A stretch of DNA of 60,822 nucleotides from contig CACLQQ010000006.1 in assembly GCA_902609095.1 (NCBI GenBank), positions 1-60,822 of the forward strand, read 5' to 3'. The notes under the pieces were generated by a model, which made no database searches, was not told the DNA's origin, and saw only the letters and a list, made by a program, of their open reading frames with translations. This document shows positions 46,511 to 55,575 of this stretch, one piece after another (the first letter of the stretch is position 1; the number at the start of each line of letters is the position of its first letter). The position numbers were made by a program, and so were the translations under genes. Source of the stretch: an uncultured Bacteroidota bacterium (lineage in GTDB: Bacteria; Bacteroidota; Bacteroidia; Chitinophagales; Saprospiraceae).

Positions 46511-47493
46511 ATGGAGCTTAGAACTAAATTAAAAATAGATGTTTCCCCTGATCAGATAGATCATAATACAAGGGTTTGTACTATCGGATCTTGCTTTGCT
46601 TATAACATGAGCCAAAAGTTATCAAAAAATAAGTTTCAGATTTACCATAACCCATTTGGGACTCTATACAACCCTATAAGTATTAGTCAACTTATGTCCT
46701 CTTGTATAAAGCAAAAACTCTCAACAAAAATCTCAACTTAGTTCGGGATGAACGTGCTGTAAACTATCTATATCACTCTGATCTCAATGGTGCTAAAGAG
46801 GCTTAGCTTTAATCGATTCACCAGACCCAAAACAAAGAATTCGCTAATCAACTTAAAAATGCAAAATGGCTGATTATCACCTTAGGAACTTCTATCGTAT
46901 TTAGCCACATCGAACAAGATATTATCGTTGCAAACTGCCATAAACAGCCTGGTCAATTGTTCCATCGAGAAATGTTATCTATTGATAACATAGTCAATAA
47001 GCGAGGCAGTTGCTTCAAGCTTTTATTAAACTATAATCGTAATCTGAAGATTATTTGCACCGTAAGCCCAGTTTGACATATTAGAGATGGCATTGTTCAG
47101 AACAACCTTAGTAAATCACGATTAGTCAATGCATGTCACGAGTTAGCTCAGGGCATTAATGCTGTAGACTACTTTCCATCTTATGAGATTATGATAGACG
47201 AGCTGAGAGACTATTCCTATGATGCTAAGGACCTTATCCACCCTAATGACGTAGCTATCGAGTATATCTATGAGACTTTTAAAAAAAAATATTTTTCATC
47301 AGTCACAACAGATATTTTAACTGAGCTCCGGATCATACAAGATGGCACCAATCATAGACCCTTTAATCCTAATTCGAGTAACCATCTTGTATTCTTGAAT
47401 AGACTGTTCAATGAATGAACAACGCTTCAAGAGAAACATCATATTGACATGAGCACAGAAATTAAAAAAATAAAGACACAGTTAGATATCTAA
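46511..47493 (+). pseudogene. GSCFA-domain protein gene, decayed
   Basis: GSCFA proteins are presumed hydrolases of the GDSL type named for the N-terminal GSCFA motif; here TIGSCFAYNM is intact near residue 26. The frame breaks near 46730 in an A-run; restoring one A joins NLNLVRDERAVNYLYHSD. Then follow TAG and TAA stops near 46804 and 46810, TGA near 47075 (in SPV*HIRDG, where CGA for Arg is expected) and TGA at 47416. Other marks survive: WLIITLGTSIVFSH, CHKQPG, DLIHPND. The rebuilt protein has about 327 residues, the family size. It ends 12 bp inside the convergent amidohydrolase gene. Confidence 0.88.
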
Positions 47494-48663
47494 TCGTTTT
47501 ACTCCACAAGCCTCCGATAGATTAAACTCGTTTTCATTTACATCAACGTCTATTAAGTTGATTCCTGGACTTTTCCCAGGAGTAATTGACCCTATGTGTT
47601 CGTTGTAACCCAAGGCCTTAGCCCCATTAGATGTAGCCCAAGTCAAAATATCATAGTCACTTACTCCAGACTGATACTTTTTAATGGTTTTCATTTCCTC
47701 CAAAATACTTAGTTGCCAATTGCTACTTAGACTATCAGTACCTAAACATATAGTAACTTCTTGGTCAATGAACAGCTTGTAGTTCGGAAGCTTATTCTCA
47801 ATGTATAAATTGGCATTAGGACAAGACACCCAATACACTTGATCCGACCAAGTTGAAGCATTCAATATGTCGTCAACTCTTGATTGAGTATTATGAATCA
47901 TCAAAGTAGGTTGGGCCGAATTCATATGACTCAAGGCATAGTCAATTGATCGATAACCAGTCGCTTCAAACTTATCCAAAGGGATTCCAAATTCTTTGTA
48001 AAAATCAACAAACCCTCCTGACTTATTAAGAAATAGATTATTCTCTGCCTTCAACTCTTGATTATGAATGCTGATGATCGCATCAGGGGTGTTGGCACGA
48101 TTGATTAATTCAAACAATTTTGGGCTCACAGAATAAGGCGCATGTGGCACACAGCTTACTTTATTCTTACCTGATCGAGACTGGCCCTCATAAACTTGAT
48201 AATACTTATCAAAGTTAGACTTTGCTTCCGCTTCTTGCAAAAAATCAAACATCTCAACAAAGGTGCAATAATCAATGAGTGAGATATTCTTAGTATATAC
48301 AGTATCTAATGTATTAGATATATCTCCCACTGCTACTATACCATTGTCGTACATTTCTTGATCAGCTTCAGCTATTGCTTCGATGATAACCTCATGAGGA
48401 AAATCTCTTAATGTGACGACACCTTTGATGAATTCAATCAACCCTGTTCCGGTATTTATGATATTCTTGAGATGAGATAATTCAAGGTGACAGTGGGCAT
48501 TGATAAAACCGGGACATATCACACCTTTATGATATTTGATGTCTTGGGAAGATGCATTTGGGTATACTCCAATGATCTTGTTCCTATCCAAAAGTATGTG
48601 ATGATTATTCCAATTGGTTCCATCTCCAGATACGATTATATCCGCAGAAAAACGCTGAATCAC
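47482..48663 (-). CDS. Amidohydrolase family protein
   Basis: A 393-residue metal-dependent hydrolase of the chlorohydrolase/SAH-deaminase type. Metal site motifs: GFINAHCHLELSH near residue 52, HAPYSVSP, SIHNQE and LGTDSLSSN. Family members deaminate guanine, S-adenosylhomocysteine or methylthioadenosine, or hydrolyse related compounds; the exact substrate is open. The start (48663) overlaps the GbsR/MarR regulator's stop by 4 bp, so the regulator and enzyme are translationally coupled, which suggests a joint function. It overlaps the GSCFA remnant's tail. Confidence 0.88.
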   Translation of the reverse strand: MIQRFSADIIVSGDGTNWNNHHILLDRNKIIGVYPNASSQDIKYHKGVICPGFINAHCHLELSHLKNIINTGTGLIEFIKGVVTLRDFPHEVIIEAIAEADQEMYDNGIVAVGDISNTLDTVYTKNISLIDYCTFVEMFDFLQEAEAKSNFDKYYQVYEGQSRSGKNKVSCVPHAPYSVSPKLFELINRANTPDAIISIHNQELKAENNLFLNKSGGFVDFYKEFGIPLDKFEATGYRSIDYALSHMNSAQPTLMIHNTQSRVDDILNASTWSDQVYWVSCPNANLYIENKLPNYKLFIDQEVTICLGTDSLSSNWQLSILEEMKTIKKYQSGVSDYDILTWATSNGAKALGYNEHIGSITPGKSPGINLIDVDVNENEFNLSEACGVKRLDI

Positions 48664-49151
48664 CTTAACATGATTTTAGACAACCAGTCGAGTTTAGTGC
48701 TGGTTAATGCTCCCAGAGCCCGATCAACCTTATGAGTATATATTCCAATCTTATTTATCATATGACAAAACTCGTTGGAATCGTCACATTCGGGCTTAAA
48801 GGATTTAAGATCTGATACAAGTTTAAGTAAAGGGTCAAACTCTTTTTTTTTCCTATTCTCCACTATATTCCTAAATACCTCATTCAAATCTTTCTGAGCT
48901 TTGTAATAGTCCTTACGGCAACCAGATTTATTCTTTTTTTCTATTAATCTCCATTCGAGTAATGCTCTGAGATTCATGTTTGCATTACCTCGTGAAATAT
49001 GCAGCTCCTCAATGATATCATCTGCGCATAGATCATATTTAGAAATAAGCATTAGTGCATGAACTTGGCCCATAGTCTTGTTAACTCCCCAGTTGCTACA
49101 CAGGGTGCCCCATTCATTTATAAATTTTTTTTTTGCCTGATTGAGATTCAT
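48660..49151 (-). CDS. GbsR/MarR family transcriptional regulator
   Basis: A 163-residue winged-helix regulator. The MarR-like helix-turn-helix is in GQVHALMLISKYDLCADDIIEELHISRGNANMNLRALLEWRLI (residues ~28-70, split here). The GbsR subfamily regulates choline/osmoprotectant genes in some bacteria, but no such gene is here. An A10 tract at codons 6-9 and an A9 tract near residue 102 make it prone to slippage. It overlaps the amidohydrolase gene by 4 bp, so it may control that gene. Confidence 0.88.
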   Translation of the reverse strand: MNLNQAKKKFINEWGTLCSNWGVNKTMGQVHALMLISKYDLCADDIIEELHISRGNANMNLRALLEWRLIEKKNKSGCRKDYYKAQKDLNEVFRNIVENRKKKEFDPLLKLVSDLKSFKPECDDSNEFCHMINKIGIYTHKVDRALGALTSTKLDWLSKIMLR

Positions 49152-49226
49152 ACGAAATCATCCTTACAGTAGGTTTAAAAGGATTTTTTACACAGATTGT
49201 TTAAATAATCTTTAATCAAAATGAAT

Positions 49227-51248
49227 CTATCGTTTGACAATTCGGATATCCTTAATGACATCACCCTGTTCAATCTGGTGTACAACATCCATACCAGACT
49301 TAACCTTGCCAAATATCGTGTACCGACCATCCAAGTGTAGTGTTGGAGAATGCGTGATGAACCATTGAGTCGATTCTGTGTCAGGTCCTGCTGAAGCCAT
49401 ACCTATAAAACCCGCGGTATTATAAGAAACTTGACTAAACTCTGATCTAATGGTATAATCTAAACTACCATAGCCATCTCCACGAGGACAACCAGTTTGA
49501 ATCACAAAATTTGGAACTACCCTATGAAAGGCCTTCCCATCATAAAAATCTAACTCAACTAAATTAACAAAGTTAGCTGTGCTAGCTGGAGCAACATCTG
49601 GATAGAGCTCTAACTCTATATTGCCCCGACCAGTAAGGATATAAACCAAACTCGAATCTGTCAGTGAGTTGACCGTATTCCAATCTATAGGATGATTATA
49701 GTCTACATCAATATCCTCAAATGATTCGTCATTTAGATAAGTAATGGTTTTTTCTATTTCAATTTTAGTTTCCAGATGCTCAGGAATCTTCAGATTTCTT
49801 GAAGCTGCCAATAAAGGTTCCAATGCCCCAAAATCCTCTTTGAAATTTAGCTTGGGGTCTCTGAGTAGCTCACTTGCCACAGCCATAGCTCCAATATTAC
49901 CCCTTGCAAAAACATCAATCAAGTACTTCTTTATTTCCACCCTAACCATTTGTACGGCCGAATTTGTTCTATAGACTTTATCAAACTTATCAGATTTCAG
50001 AATATTTGATAAAGAATTCACTGCAACACTAACAACCGGCATTTCAGAAGATCTTATTCCTTTTTGATAGATAAGGTCATAATTAATGGGGTCATAAGAT
50101 AAAGCCTCTACATAGGCAGCCTTATTATAGGGAGAACTTACTTTAGCCAATTCAATTTGAACCTCATCAGTCACTCTTTTTCTTGTATTGGCAAAGTAAT
50201 ATGGAACTGCACGGAGGACTCCTGCATACAATGAAGCCTTAACTTTAGGACGTAACTCTCCTTGACAGATTCTTATTACAGGTCGCACCTCACTAGACGG
50301 GAGATTGTTCTTTATCAATTCTGCCGTAGTTATTGCAATATGATAATTTTCATCTTCCAGATAAGTTATAATTGAGTCTTTGAAGCTAAGATATGGATAA
50401 TGAGACAGATTTCTAATTCCATTAACCTTTACCCTATAATCATCACTTTCTTTAATTTCTTTTAATACATATGGGATTAAAGCCTCATCTCCGGACCGAG
50501 CAATGGTACCGATTAAGCACATTCTAATTCTTGGATCATCAGATTCACTTAGAACTTGGAGCAATTGCTCATCTAACAATTCTAAATCGATAGTTCTAAA
50601 TCGATAAAAGTAATTGGCCGCTATAACTTTTACCTCTTGAGGTATTCCAGGTTCAGTCAAAAACTCTAACATCTTGTCAGTACCCTGATCTATAATCATT
50701 CCTCGCAAGCCAAATTGATAGATAGCATGAGCCTGTCCCAGTAGCAAGTAATTGTGGCTCTGAAGATATGTGGATTGCTCAGCAATGAACTTAAGAGATT
50801 GTTCATCTCCAACTTTACCAACCGCTTCTAATATAACCTTTCGAACCTCATCATTAACTTGTAATGAATCCTGAAATCTGAATGACTGAACTAATAGAGG
50901 TCCAGCTTGAACATCACCAGACTGTCCTAAAGCAAAGGCAGCATTAGTTCTGCATTCTGGAGATGGATCGGATATTAGTATGTCATACAAGCCTTCTAAA
51001 ACACCATGCTCTTTGATGGATCCTAATGTTTGAGTTGCGATAAATCTTTTGTTGACATCAGGTTCAGACAAATAAGTTTTTAGCACATCGACCCGCCGTT
51101 CATCCGCAATATTCATGATCTGCTGCAAGTCCGGATTAGACCAATCTACAACTGGTGTAACAACGGAATCGTCACTTGGAGGGACACAACCAAAATAGAA
51201 TAGGCAATAGAGAAATAAAAAAATACGAAACAAACGAGATTTAATCAT
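49227..51248 (-). CDS. HEAT-repeat lipoprotein with C-terminal cyclophilin peptidyl-prolyl isomerase
   Basis: A large envelope protein. The lipoprotein signal is MIKSRLFRIFLFLYC with lipobox YFGC, and ATG 51248 is the likely start. Residues ~30-500 are repeated helical pairs of the HEAT/PBS type (LGSIKEHGVLEGLY, FALGQSGDVQAG and more). The last ~145 residues are a cyclophilin with ELELYPDVAPASTANFVNL, FHRVVPNFVIQTG and GMASAGPDTESTQWFI, so the catalytic Arg and Gln are present. This fusion is known in Bacteroidota. It likely helps fold outer-membrane proteins. Confidence 0.9.
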   Translation of the reverse strand: MIKSRLFRIFLFLYCLFYFGCVPPSDDSVVTPVVDWSNPDLQQIMNIADERRVDVLKTYLSEPDVNKRFIATQTLGSIKEHGVLEGLYDILISDPSPECRTNAAFALGQSGDVQAGPLLVQSFRFQDSLQVNDEVRKVILEAVGKVGDEQSLKFIAEQSTYLQSHNYLLLGQAHAIYQFGLRGMIIDQGTDKMLEFLTEPGIPQEVKVIAANYFYRFRTIDLELLDEQLLQVLSESDDPRIRMCLIGTIARSGDEALIPYVLKEIKESDDYRVKVNGIRNLSHYPYLSFKDSIITYLEDENYHIAITTAELIKNNLPSSEVRPVIRICQGELRPKVKASLYAGVLRAVPYYFANTRKRVTDEVQIELAKVSSPYNKAAYVEALSYDPINYDLIYQKGIRSSEMPVVSVAVNSLSNILKSDKFDKVYRTNSAVQMVRVEIKKYLIDVFARGNIGAMAVASELLRDPKLNFKEDFGALEPLLAASRNLKIPEHLETKIEIEKTITYLNDESFEDIDVDYNHPIDWNTVNSLTDSSLVYILTGRGNIELELYPDVAPASTANFVNLVELDFYDGKAFHRVVPNFVIQTGCPRGDGYGSLDYTIRSEFSQVSYNTAGFIGMASAGPDTESTQWFITHSPTLHLDGRYTIFGKVKSGMDVVHQIEQGDVIKDIRIVKR

Positions 51249-51308
51249 GGCAGCTTTATACCACACTAAGATAAATCTATCGCTGCAGTCTCAATAATTC
51301 TATGAAAT

Positions 51309-52328
51309 CTAAAATCTCGGAGAAACCCCAAAGTTTTTCCCTGCGGCTACCGAATATTGATAAAGATTAATGGTGTGTCGGAGCGTTTCTTCAATAGGCC
51401 TATAATGAAAATCTAGTTGGCCCAATGACTTTGAATTATCAAAGACCAAATTTTCCTGTGCTATTCTCAAACTCTCAGCACTCATTTTGGTACTAATTCC
51501 AAATAGCGAGGCCATCTTCAATAATAATATGGCTGATCTATAAAGCCAGCCAGAAAGTGGCTTAAATGATAGTTGTAGTTCTGACAACTGCGCAATAAGA
51601 GTAATTAAGTCCTTAATTGATATGTTAGCTGCAGAGCAAATAAACTTTGCTCCCCATACGTCTCCTTGAACCAAAAGCTCAGTCATATCAGCAATATCCC
51701 GAGCATCAACTAAACCGTTAGAGCCAGTAGGATAATATTTGAAGCCTTGAGCTATGTTCTTGATAAATGCAGGTTCGGTATCCCAGTAACCAGCACCAAT
51801 AACTATACTGGGTGCAACAATAGCAACTTTAAGTCCTTCTGATTGTCCTCTCCATACTTGTTGTTCTGCTAAGTATTTGCTATAACCATAGTTAGATTGA
51901 AGAGGCTTATCCATCCAGATATCATCCTCTGTTAATGATTTCGTACGAGCTGCGCCGAGAGCAGAGACACTGCTGATATAAATTAGTTTTTTAACATTAT
52001 TGGCTAAGCAACAGTCAACAATATGGGTTGTTCCACCTACATTGATATCGAATAGTTTCTTTTTGTCTCGATTGAAAAATGAGATTAATGCTGCTGCATG
52101 AATAATTAAATCAACCCCCTTAGTTATTTCGAGTAGCTGTACTAAATCTAACACATCACATTCATGCCATTGGATCTGATCAAATATGTCCTCTACCAAA
52201 TCGGTCTTACTAGTTGAACGCTTAATGGCTACAATATCAATTGAGTCATCATCAACCAATTTTCTGAGGATATGAGACCCTACTAAACCCGTACCTCCTG
52301 TAACTAATACTCTCAATGATAGATGCAA
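51309..52328 (-). CDS. NAD-dependent epimerase/dehydratase (SDR-extended)
   Basis: A 339-residue extended SDR with the NAD loop VTGGTGLVGSHIL (residues 9-21), ISSVSALGA and YGYSKYLAE (YxxxK pair, near residue 147). The overall look resembles dihydroflavonol reductase-like or 3-beta-HSD-like proteins; substrate unknown. It follows the anmK gene by 22 bp on the same strand, so it may be co-transcribed. Nothing is missing. Confidence 0.9.
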   Translation of the reverse strand: MHLSLRVLVTGGTGLVGSHILRKLVDDDSIDIVAIKRSTSKTDLVEDIFDQIQWHECDVLDLVQLLEITKGVDLIIHAAALISFFNRDKKKLFDINVGGTTHIVDCCLANNVKKLIYISSVSALGAARTKSLTEDDIWMDKPLQSNYGYSKYLAEQQVWRGQSEGLKVAIVAPSIVIGAGYWDTEPAFIKNIAQGFKYYPTGSNGLVDARDIADMTELLVQGDVWGAKFICSAANISIKDLITLIAQLSELQLSFKPLSGWLYRSAILLLKMASLFGISTKMSAESLRIAQENLVFDNSKSLGQLDFHYRPIEETLRHTINLYQYSVAAGKNFGVSPRF

Positions 52329-52350
52329 TTATGTATGAATATATGACTCT

Positions 52351-53415
52351 TTAAGGCAGATATAACGCTCCAGTACAAGAACCTCTGCTTGCCCCAGTGG
52401 CAGATGGTATAGTATTTACCTCTTTTATTATCCTGAGATATCCCATCAAAGACATTAGAATGGCCTCTTTTGATTCTATTAATTGTGCCTTTACGGATTT
52501 AATTTCAATTTGTTCTGGCATACACAGTTGAATACGCTGCATCATGAACTTGTTCATGGCACCTCCACCTGTAATCATAATTTCGGTGTTCTTGGATCCA
52601 TGAGTGATTAGGTCATCTTTTAAAGATTTTGATATTTGGAGAGCTATGAACTCGACCATTGTAGTCATTGCATCATTCGTCTTTATATTGAATTGATCGA
52701 GCATGGTATAAAACTCTTTTAGCACCCATGAGTTATCCAATGATTTAGGAGGTGATTTATCGAAATAAGGTAAGGTTTCCCAAGATTTGATGAGCTCGGG
52801 GCTGATTTGACCAGATGCTGCAATATCTCCATTTTTATCATACTCTTGCCCCAACTGCTTAGCCAATCGATTTAAAACCTGATTACAAGGGCAAATGTCA
52901 TAAGCCACTACGTCTTCTGAATGTATACTGATATTAACTATTCCACCAAGATTCAGAAAATAGGGAACTTCCGGAAACAGAACCTGCTCAACAATAGGCA
53001 CAATCGGAGCTCCATGGCCGCCTAATGCAATATCATTCATTCTAAAATCACTAATACAGGGAATATCACTCAATGCGGCAATGACTCCTCCATTTCCAAT
53101 TTGGGTACTATACCCATTGGTAGGATCATGATACACAGTATGTCCGTGAGAAGCTATATAGTCAATTTTAAAACTTTGGGCAATGTCTTTAATCTGACGT
53201 GCGCAAAACGATGCAAAGTCGCTATCTAACTCCGCTAACTTCATCGGATTCAGAGTAGTTGCTTGAGATAAATGATTAGCAAGATAATTATCGAAAGGGA
53301 CAGTGTAGGCCTCAATTAGCTCCCATTGCAGATCGGCCTTGGAACCTTCATATTCACATACTGCAATATCTAATCCATCTAAAGAACTCCCTGACATAAG
53401 CCCAGCAATAATCAT
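52351..53415 (-). CDS. anmK: Anhydro-N-acetylmuramic acid kinase
   Basis: Recycles peptidoglycan by phosphorylating 1,6-anhydro-MurNAc. The signature GLMSGSSLDGLD opens the protein near residue 6, the ATP loop is in the N-terminal half, and MITGGGAMNKFMMQRI is near the C-terminus. ATG at 53415 (MIIAGLMSGSS) is the best start, giving 354 residues, close to the family; the frame is open eight codons further upstream to 53439. It divergently faces the TetR-efflux operon, with a 102-bp gap. Confidence 0.93.
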   Translation of the reverse strand: MIIAGLMSGSSLDGLDIAVCEYEGSKADLQWELIEAYTVPFDNYLANHLSQATTLNPMKLAELDSDFASFCARQIKDIAQSFKIDYIASHGHTVYHDPTNGYSTQIGNGGVIAALSDIPCISDFRMNDIALGGHGAPIVPIVEQVLFPEVPYFLNLGGIVNISIHSEDVVAYDICPCNQVLNRLAKQLGQEYDKNGDIAASGQISPELIKSWETLPYFDKSPPKSLDNSWVLKEFYTMLDQFNIKTNDAMTTMVEFIALQISKSLKDDLITHGSKNTEIMITGGGAMNKFMMQRIQLCMPEQIEIKSVKAQLIESKEAILMSLMGYLRIIKEVNTIPSATGASRGSCTGALYLP

Positions 53416-53541
53416 AATAACATTTGCTCTAATCGACAATTAAAATAGCACTATGGAAGGTATCAATTAATTCGTCGAATAATTCAAGAAACTTTATAAC
53501 CTTATTAAGTTTCCTAAGTTCTGATGTCATAATTTTGTTTT

Positions 53542-54153
53542 GTGGATGATAATATAATTATAGAAATCCGTGAATTTGCCATAGCGCAGTTCATGCAGTA
53601 TGGAGTCAAATCTGTATCAATGGATTACATATCAGGCCAGCTCGGTATATCTAAGAAAACTTTATACAAACACTTCAGCAATAAGGAAGAGCTCATTGAT
53701 ATGTGTATGTCTGATTTTATAAGAAAAGAAAAAGAACTCATCAATCACCTCCAGGACACATCAGATGATGCGATCCATGCAATGAAAAATATTACAAAGC
53801 ATATCATGTCAACATTCAGAAAAATGCGACCGCAGTTACTCTGTGAACTTCAGAAATACTATAAAAAAGTATGGAAGAAAATCATCGATATGCAATCGAT
53901 ATTCATCAAAGAGCAAATTACTGATAACCTCAAGAGAGGTATGAATGAAGGACTATATCGCTTTAATATGGATCCCGAAATCATATCAGATCTATATGTG
54001 CAGCAGGCCTTACAGATCACAAGTAATATTCATAAATACGAGAATTTAGGATTAGAGAACACCCTGAACCAGCACCTATTATATCACTTATACGGCATAC
54101 TATCTCTTAATGGTATAAAACTTTTAGAAGAATTAAATCTTATCGAACAATGA
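53542..54153 (+). CDS. TetR/AcrR family regulator of the efflux operon
   Basis: A 203-residue one-component regulator starting with GTG at 53542. The N-terminal helix-turn-helix reads VKSVSMDYISGQLGISKKTLYKHFSNKEEL (residues ~19-48, split here), with the recognition helix around ISKKTLYKHF. It overlaps the TolC gene by 4 bp (ATGA) and is the first gene of a TolC-adaptor-RND operon, so autorepression and control of efflux are likely. Ligand unknown. Confidence 0.93.
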   Translation: MDDNIIIEIREFAIAQFMQYGVKSVSMDYISGQLGISKKTLYKHFSNKEELIDMCMSDFIRKEKELINHLQDTSDDAIHAMKNITKHIMSTFRKMRPQLLCELQKYYKKVWKKIIDMQSIFIKEQITDNLKRGMNEGLYRFNMDPEIISDLYVQQALQITSNIHKYENLGLENTLNQHLLYHLYGILSLNGIKLLEELNLIEQ

Positions 54154-55568
54154 AATGGAAGACAACGTTCTTAGGAACAATTATCACAGTATTGTTGAGC
54201 ATCACTACATTGTCGTCGCAGCAAAATTTTTCTTTGGCAGATGCCATAAAATATGCTTTGGAACATCACCCAAGCCTAACCACCAGTCGGCTTGACGGAG
54301 AAAATGCAAAGTGGCAGTACAAAGAAGCTCTATCTATCGGTATGCCAAGAATTAATGGGAATGTTGACTACTCATACTTTTATAAATTACCAATCTCTCC
54401 AATCCAGGATTTCATTTCTCCTTCAATATACGGAGTGCTCATTCAGGAACAGGTAACTACAGAAAACGGAGTAGTCACTCCATCGAGCATACCAGAACCT
54501 CAGACATTTAACGTCACTTTTCAACAAAATCATTCTCTCAACTTAGGACTAAAAGGAGAAGTGTTATTATTCGATGGTAATTTTCTGAAAGGCTTGAAGG
54601 CAGCTAAACTGTTCATAGATTTAGCTGAGCAACAAATACAGTTGACAGAACAAGATATCGTCCAAAATGTAGCACGAGCCTATCAAAATGTTCTAATCAC
54701 ACTCAAGAATGTAGAAATCATTGATAAAAACATTGCCAACATCACCTTATCTCTAATCGAAGCACAAGAAATCTATGATAATGGGTTCATAGAGCAATTA
54801 GATGTTGATAGATTAAAACTATCTCTTCAGAACTTGCAATTCGAAAGGCAAAAACTCGCAGAGCTAATAGATGTGAGTTACAGCATACTGAAATATCAGA
54901 TGGCCTATCATATTAATCAGGAAATAGAGGTCACGGATGTTTTAGAAACTGTCGTCGCCTTAATGACATTAGAAATCAACTCCATAGATCAAATTGTATA
55001 TGAAAGCAGACCAGAACATAGATTATTAACGAAGGCCATCGAATTAGACTATGCCGACTTAGAACGCATCAAGCAAGGGTACTATCCATCGGTTACAGGA
55101 TTCGCTGGTTATGGTCAGAACTTACAACGCAACAGTTTATTCAATGGATCAGAGACAGCATTCCTTCCTAATGGATCAGTCGGACTCAGGGCAAGAATAC
55201 CTGTCTATGATGGTGGATATACTAAATCAAAAATTCAACAAAAGAAGATTGAAATCGAAAAAAGACAAATCGAGCTATCCGAATTTGATAGAGCGATGAC
55301 CCTACAAGTCATCAGTACCGAAACTCAATATCATAATGCCCAACGTAGTTTAGTTAATGCTGAAAGAAGTCTCGAGTTGAATGAAAATATTTATGATAAA
55401 ACACAGATAAAATACAAGGAAGGCGTCGGAAGTAGTGTAGAAGTTACCCAAGCCGAAGCTTCTTTATATCAAGCACAAGCCAACTATATCAATGCTCTTT
55501 ATGACCTACTCAGTTCAAAAACTGAACTCGATATTGCTACCGGTCAAATTCTTAAAACAGTGAAATAA
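54150..55568 (+). CDS. TolC-family outer membrane efflux protein
   Basis: A 472-residue outer-membrane channel of the RND efflux system. A signal peptide (hydrophobic residues ~8-22) is followed by the TolC helical repeat pattern in two halves; FSLADAIKYALEHHPSL near the start and VEVTQAEASLYQAQANYINALYDLL near the end are typical. It trimerises in the outer membrane and connects to the adaptor encoded 7 bp downstream. The operon gives its job; substrate unknown. Confidence 0.93.
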   Translation: MKWKTTFLGTIITVLLSITTLSSQQNFSLADAIKYALEHHPSLTTSRLDGENAKWQYKEALSIGMPRINGNVDYSYFYKLPISPIQDFISPSIYGVLIQEQVTTENGVVTPSSIPEPQTFNVTFQQNHSLNLGLKGEVLLFDGNFLKGLKAAKLFIDLAEQQIQLTEQDIVQNVARAYQNVLITLKNVEIIDKNIANITLSLIEAQEIYDNGFIEQLDVDRLKLSLQNLQFERQKLAELIDVSYSILKYQMAYHINQEIEVTDVLETVVALMTLEINSIDQIVYESRPEHRLLTKAIELDYADLERIKQGYYPSVTGFAGYGQNLQRNSLFNGSETAFLPNGSVGLRARIPVYDGGYTKSKIQQKKIEIEKRQIELSEFDRAMTLQVISTETQYHNAQRSLVNAERSLELNENIYDKTQIKYKEGVGSSVEVTQAEASLYQAQANYINALYDLLSSKTELDIATGQILKTVK

Positions 55569-55575
55569 CCTCAAG

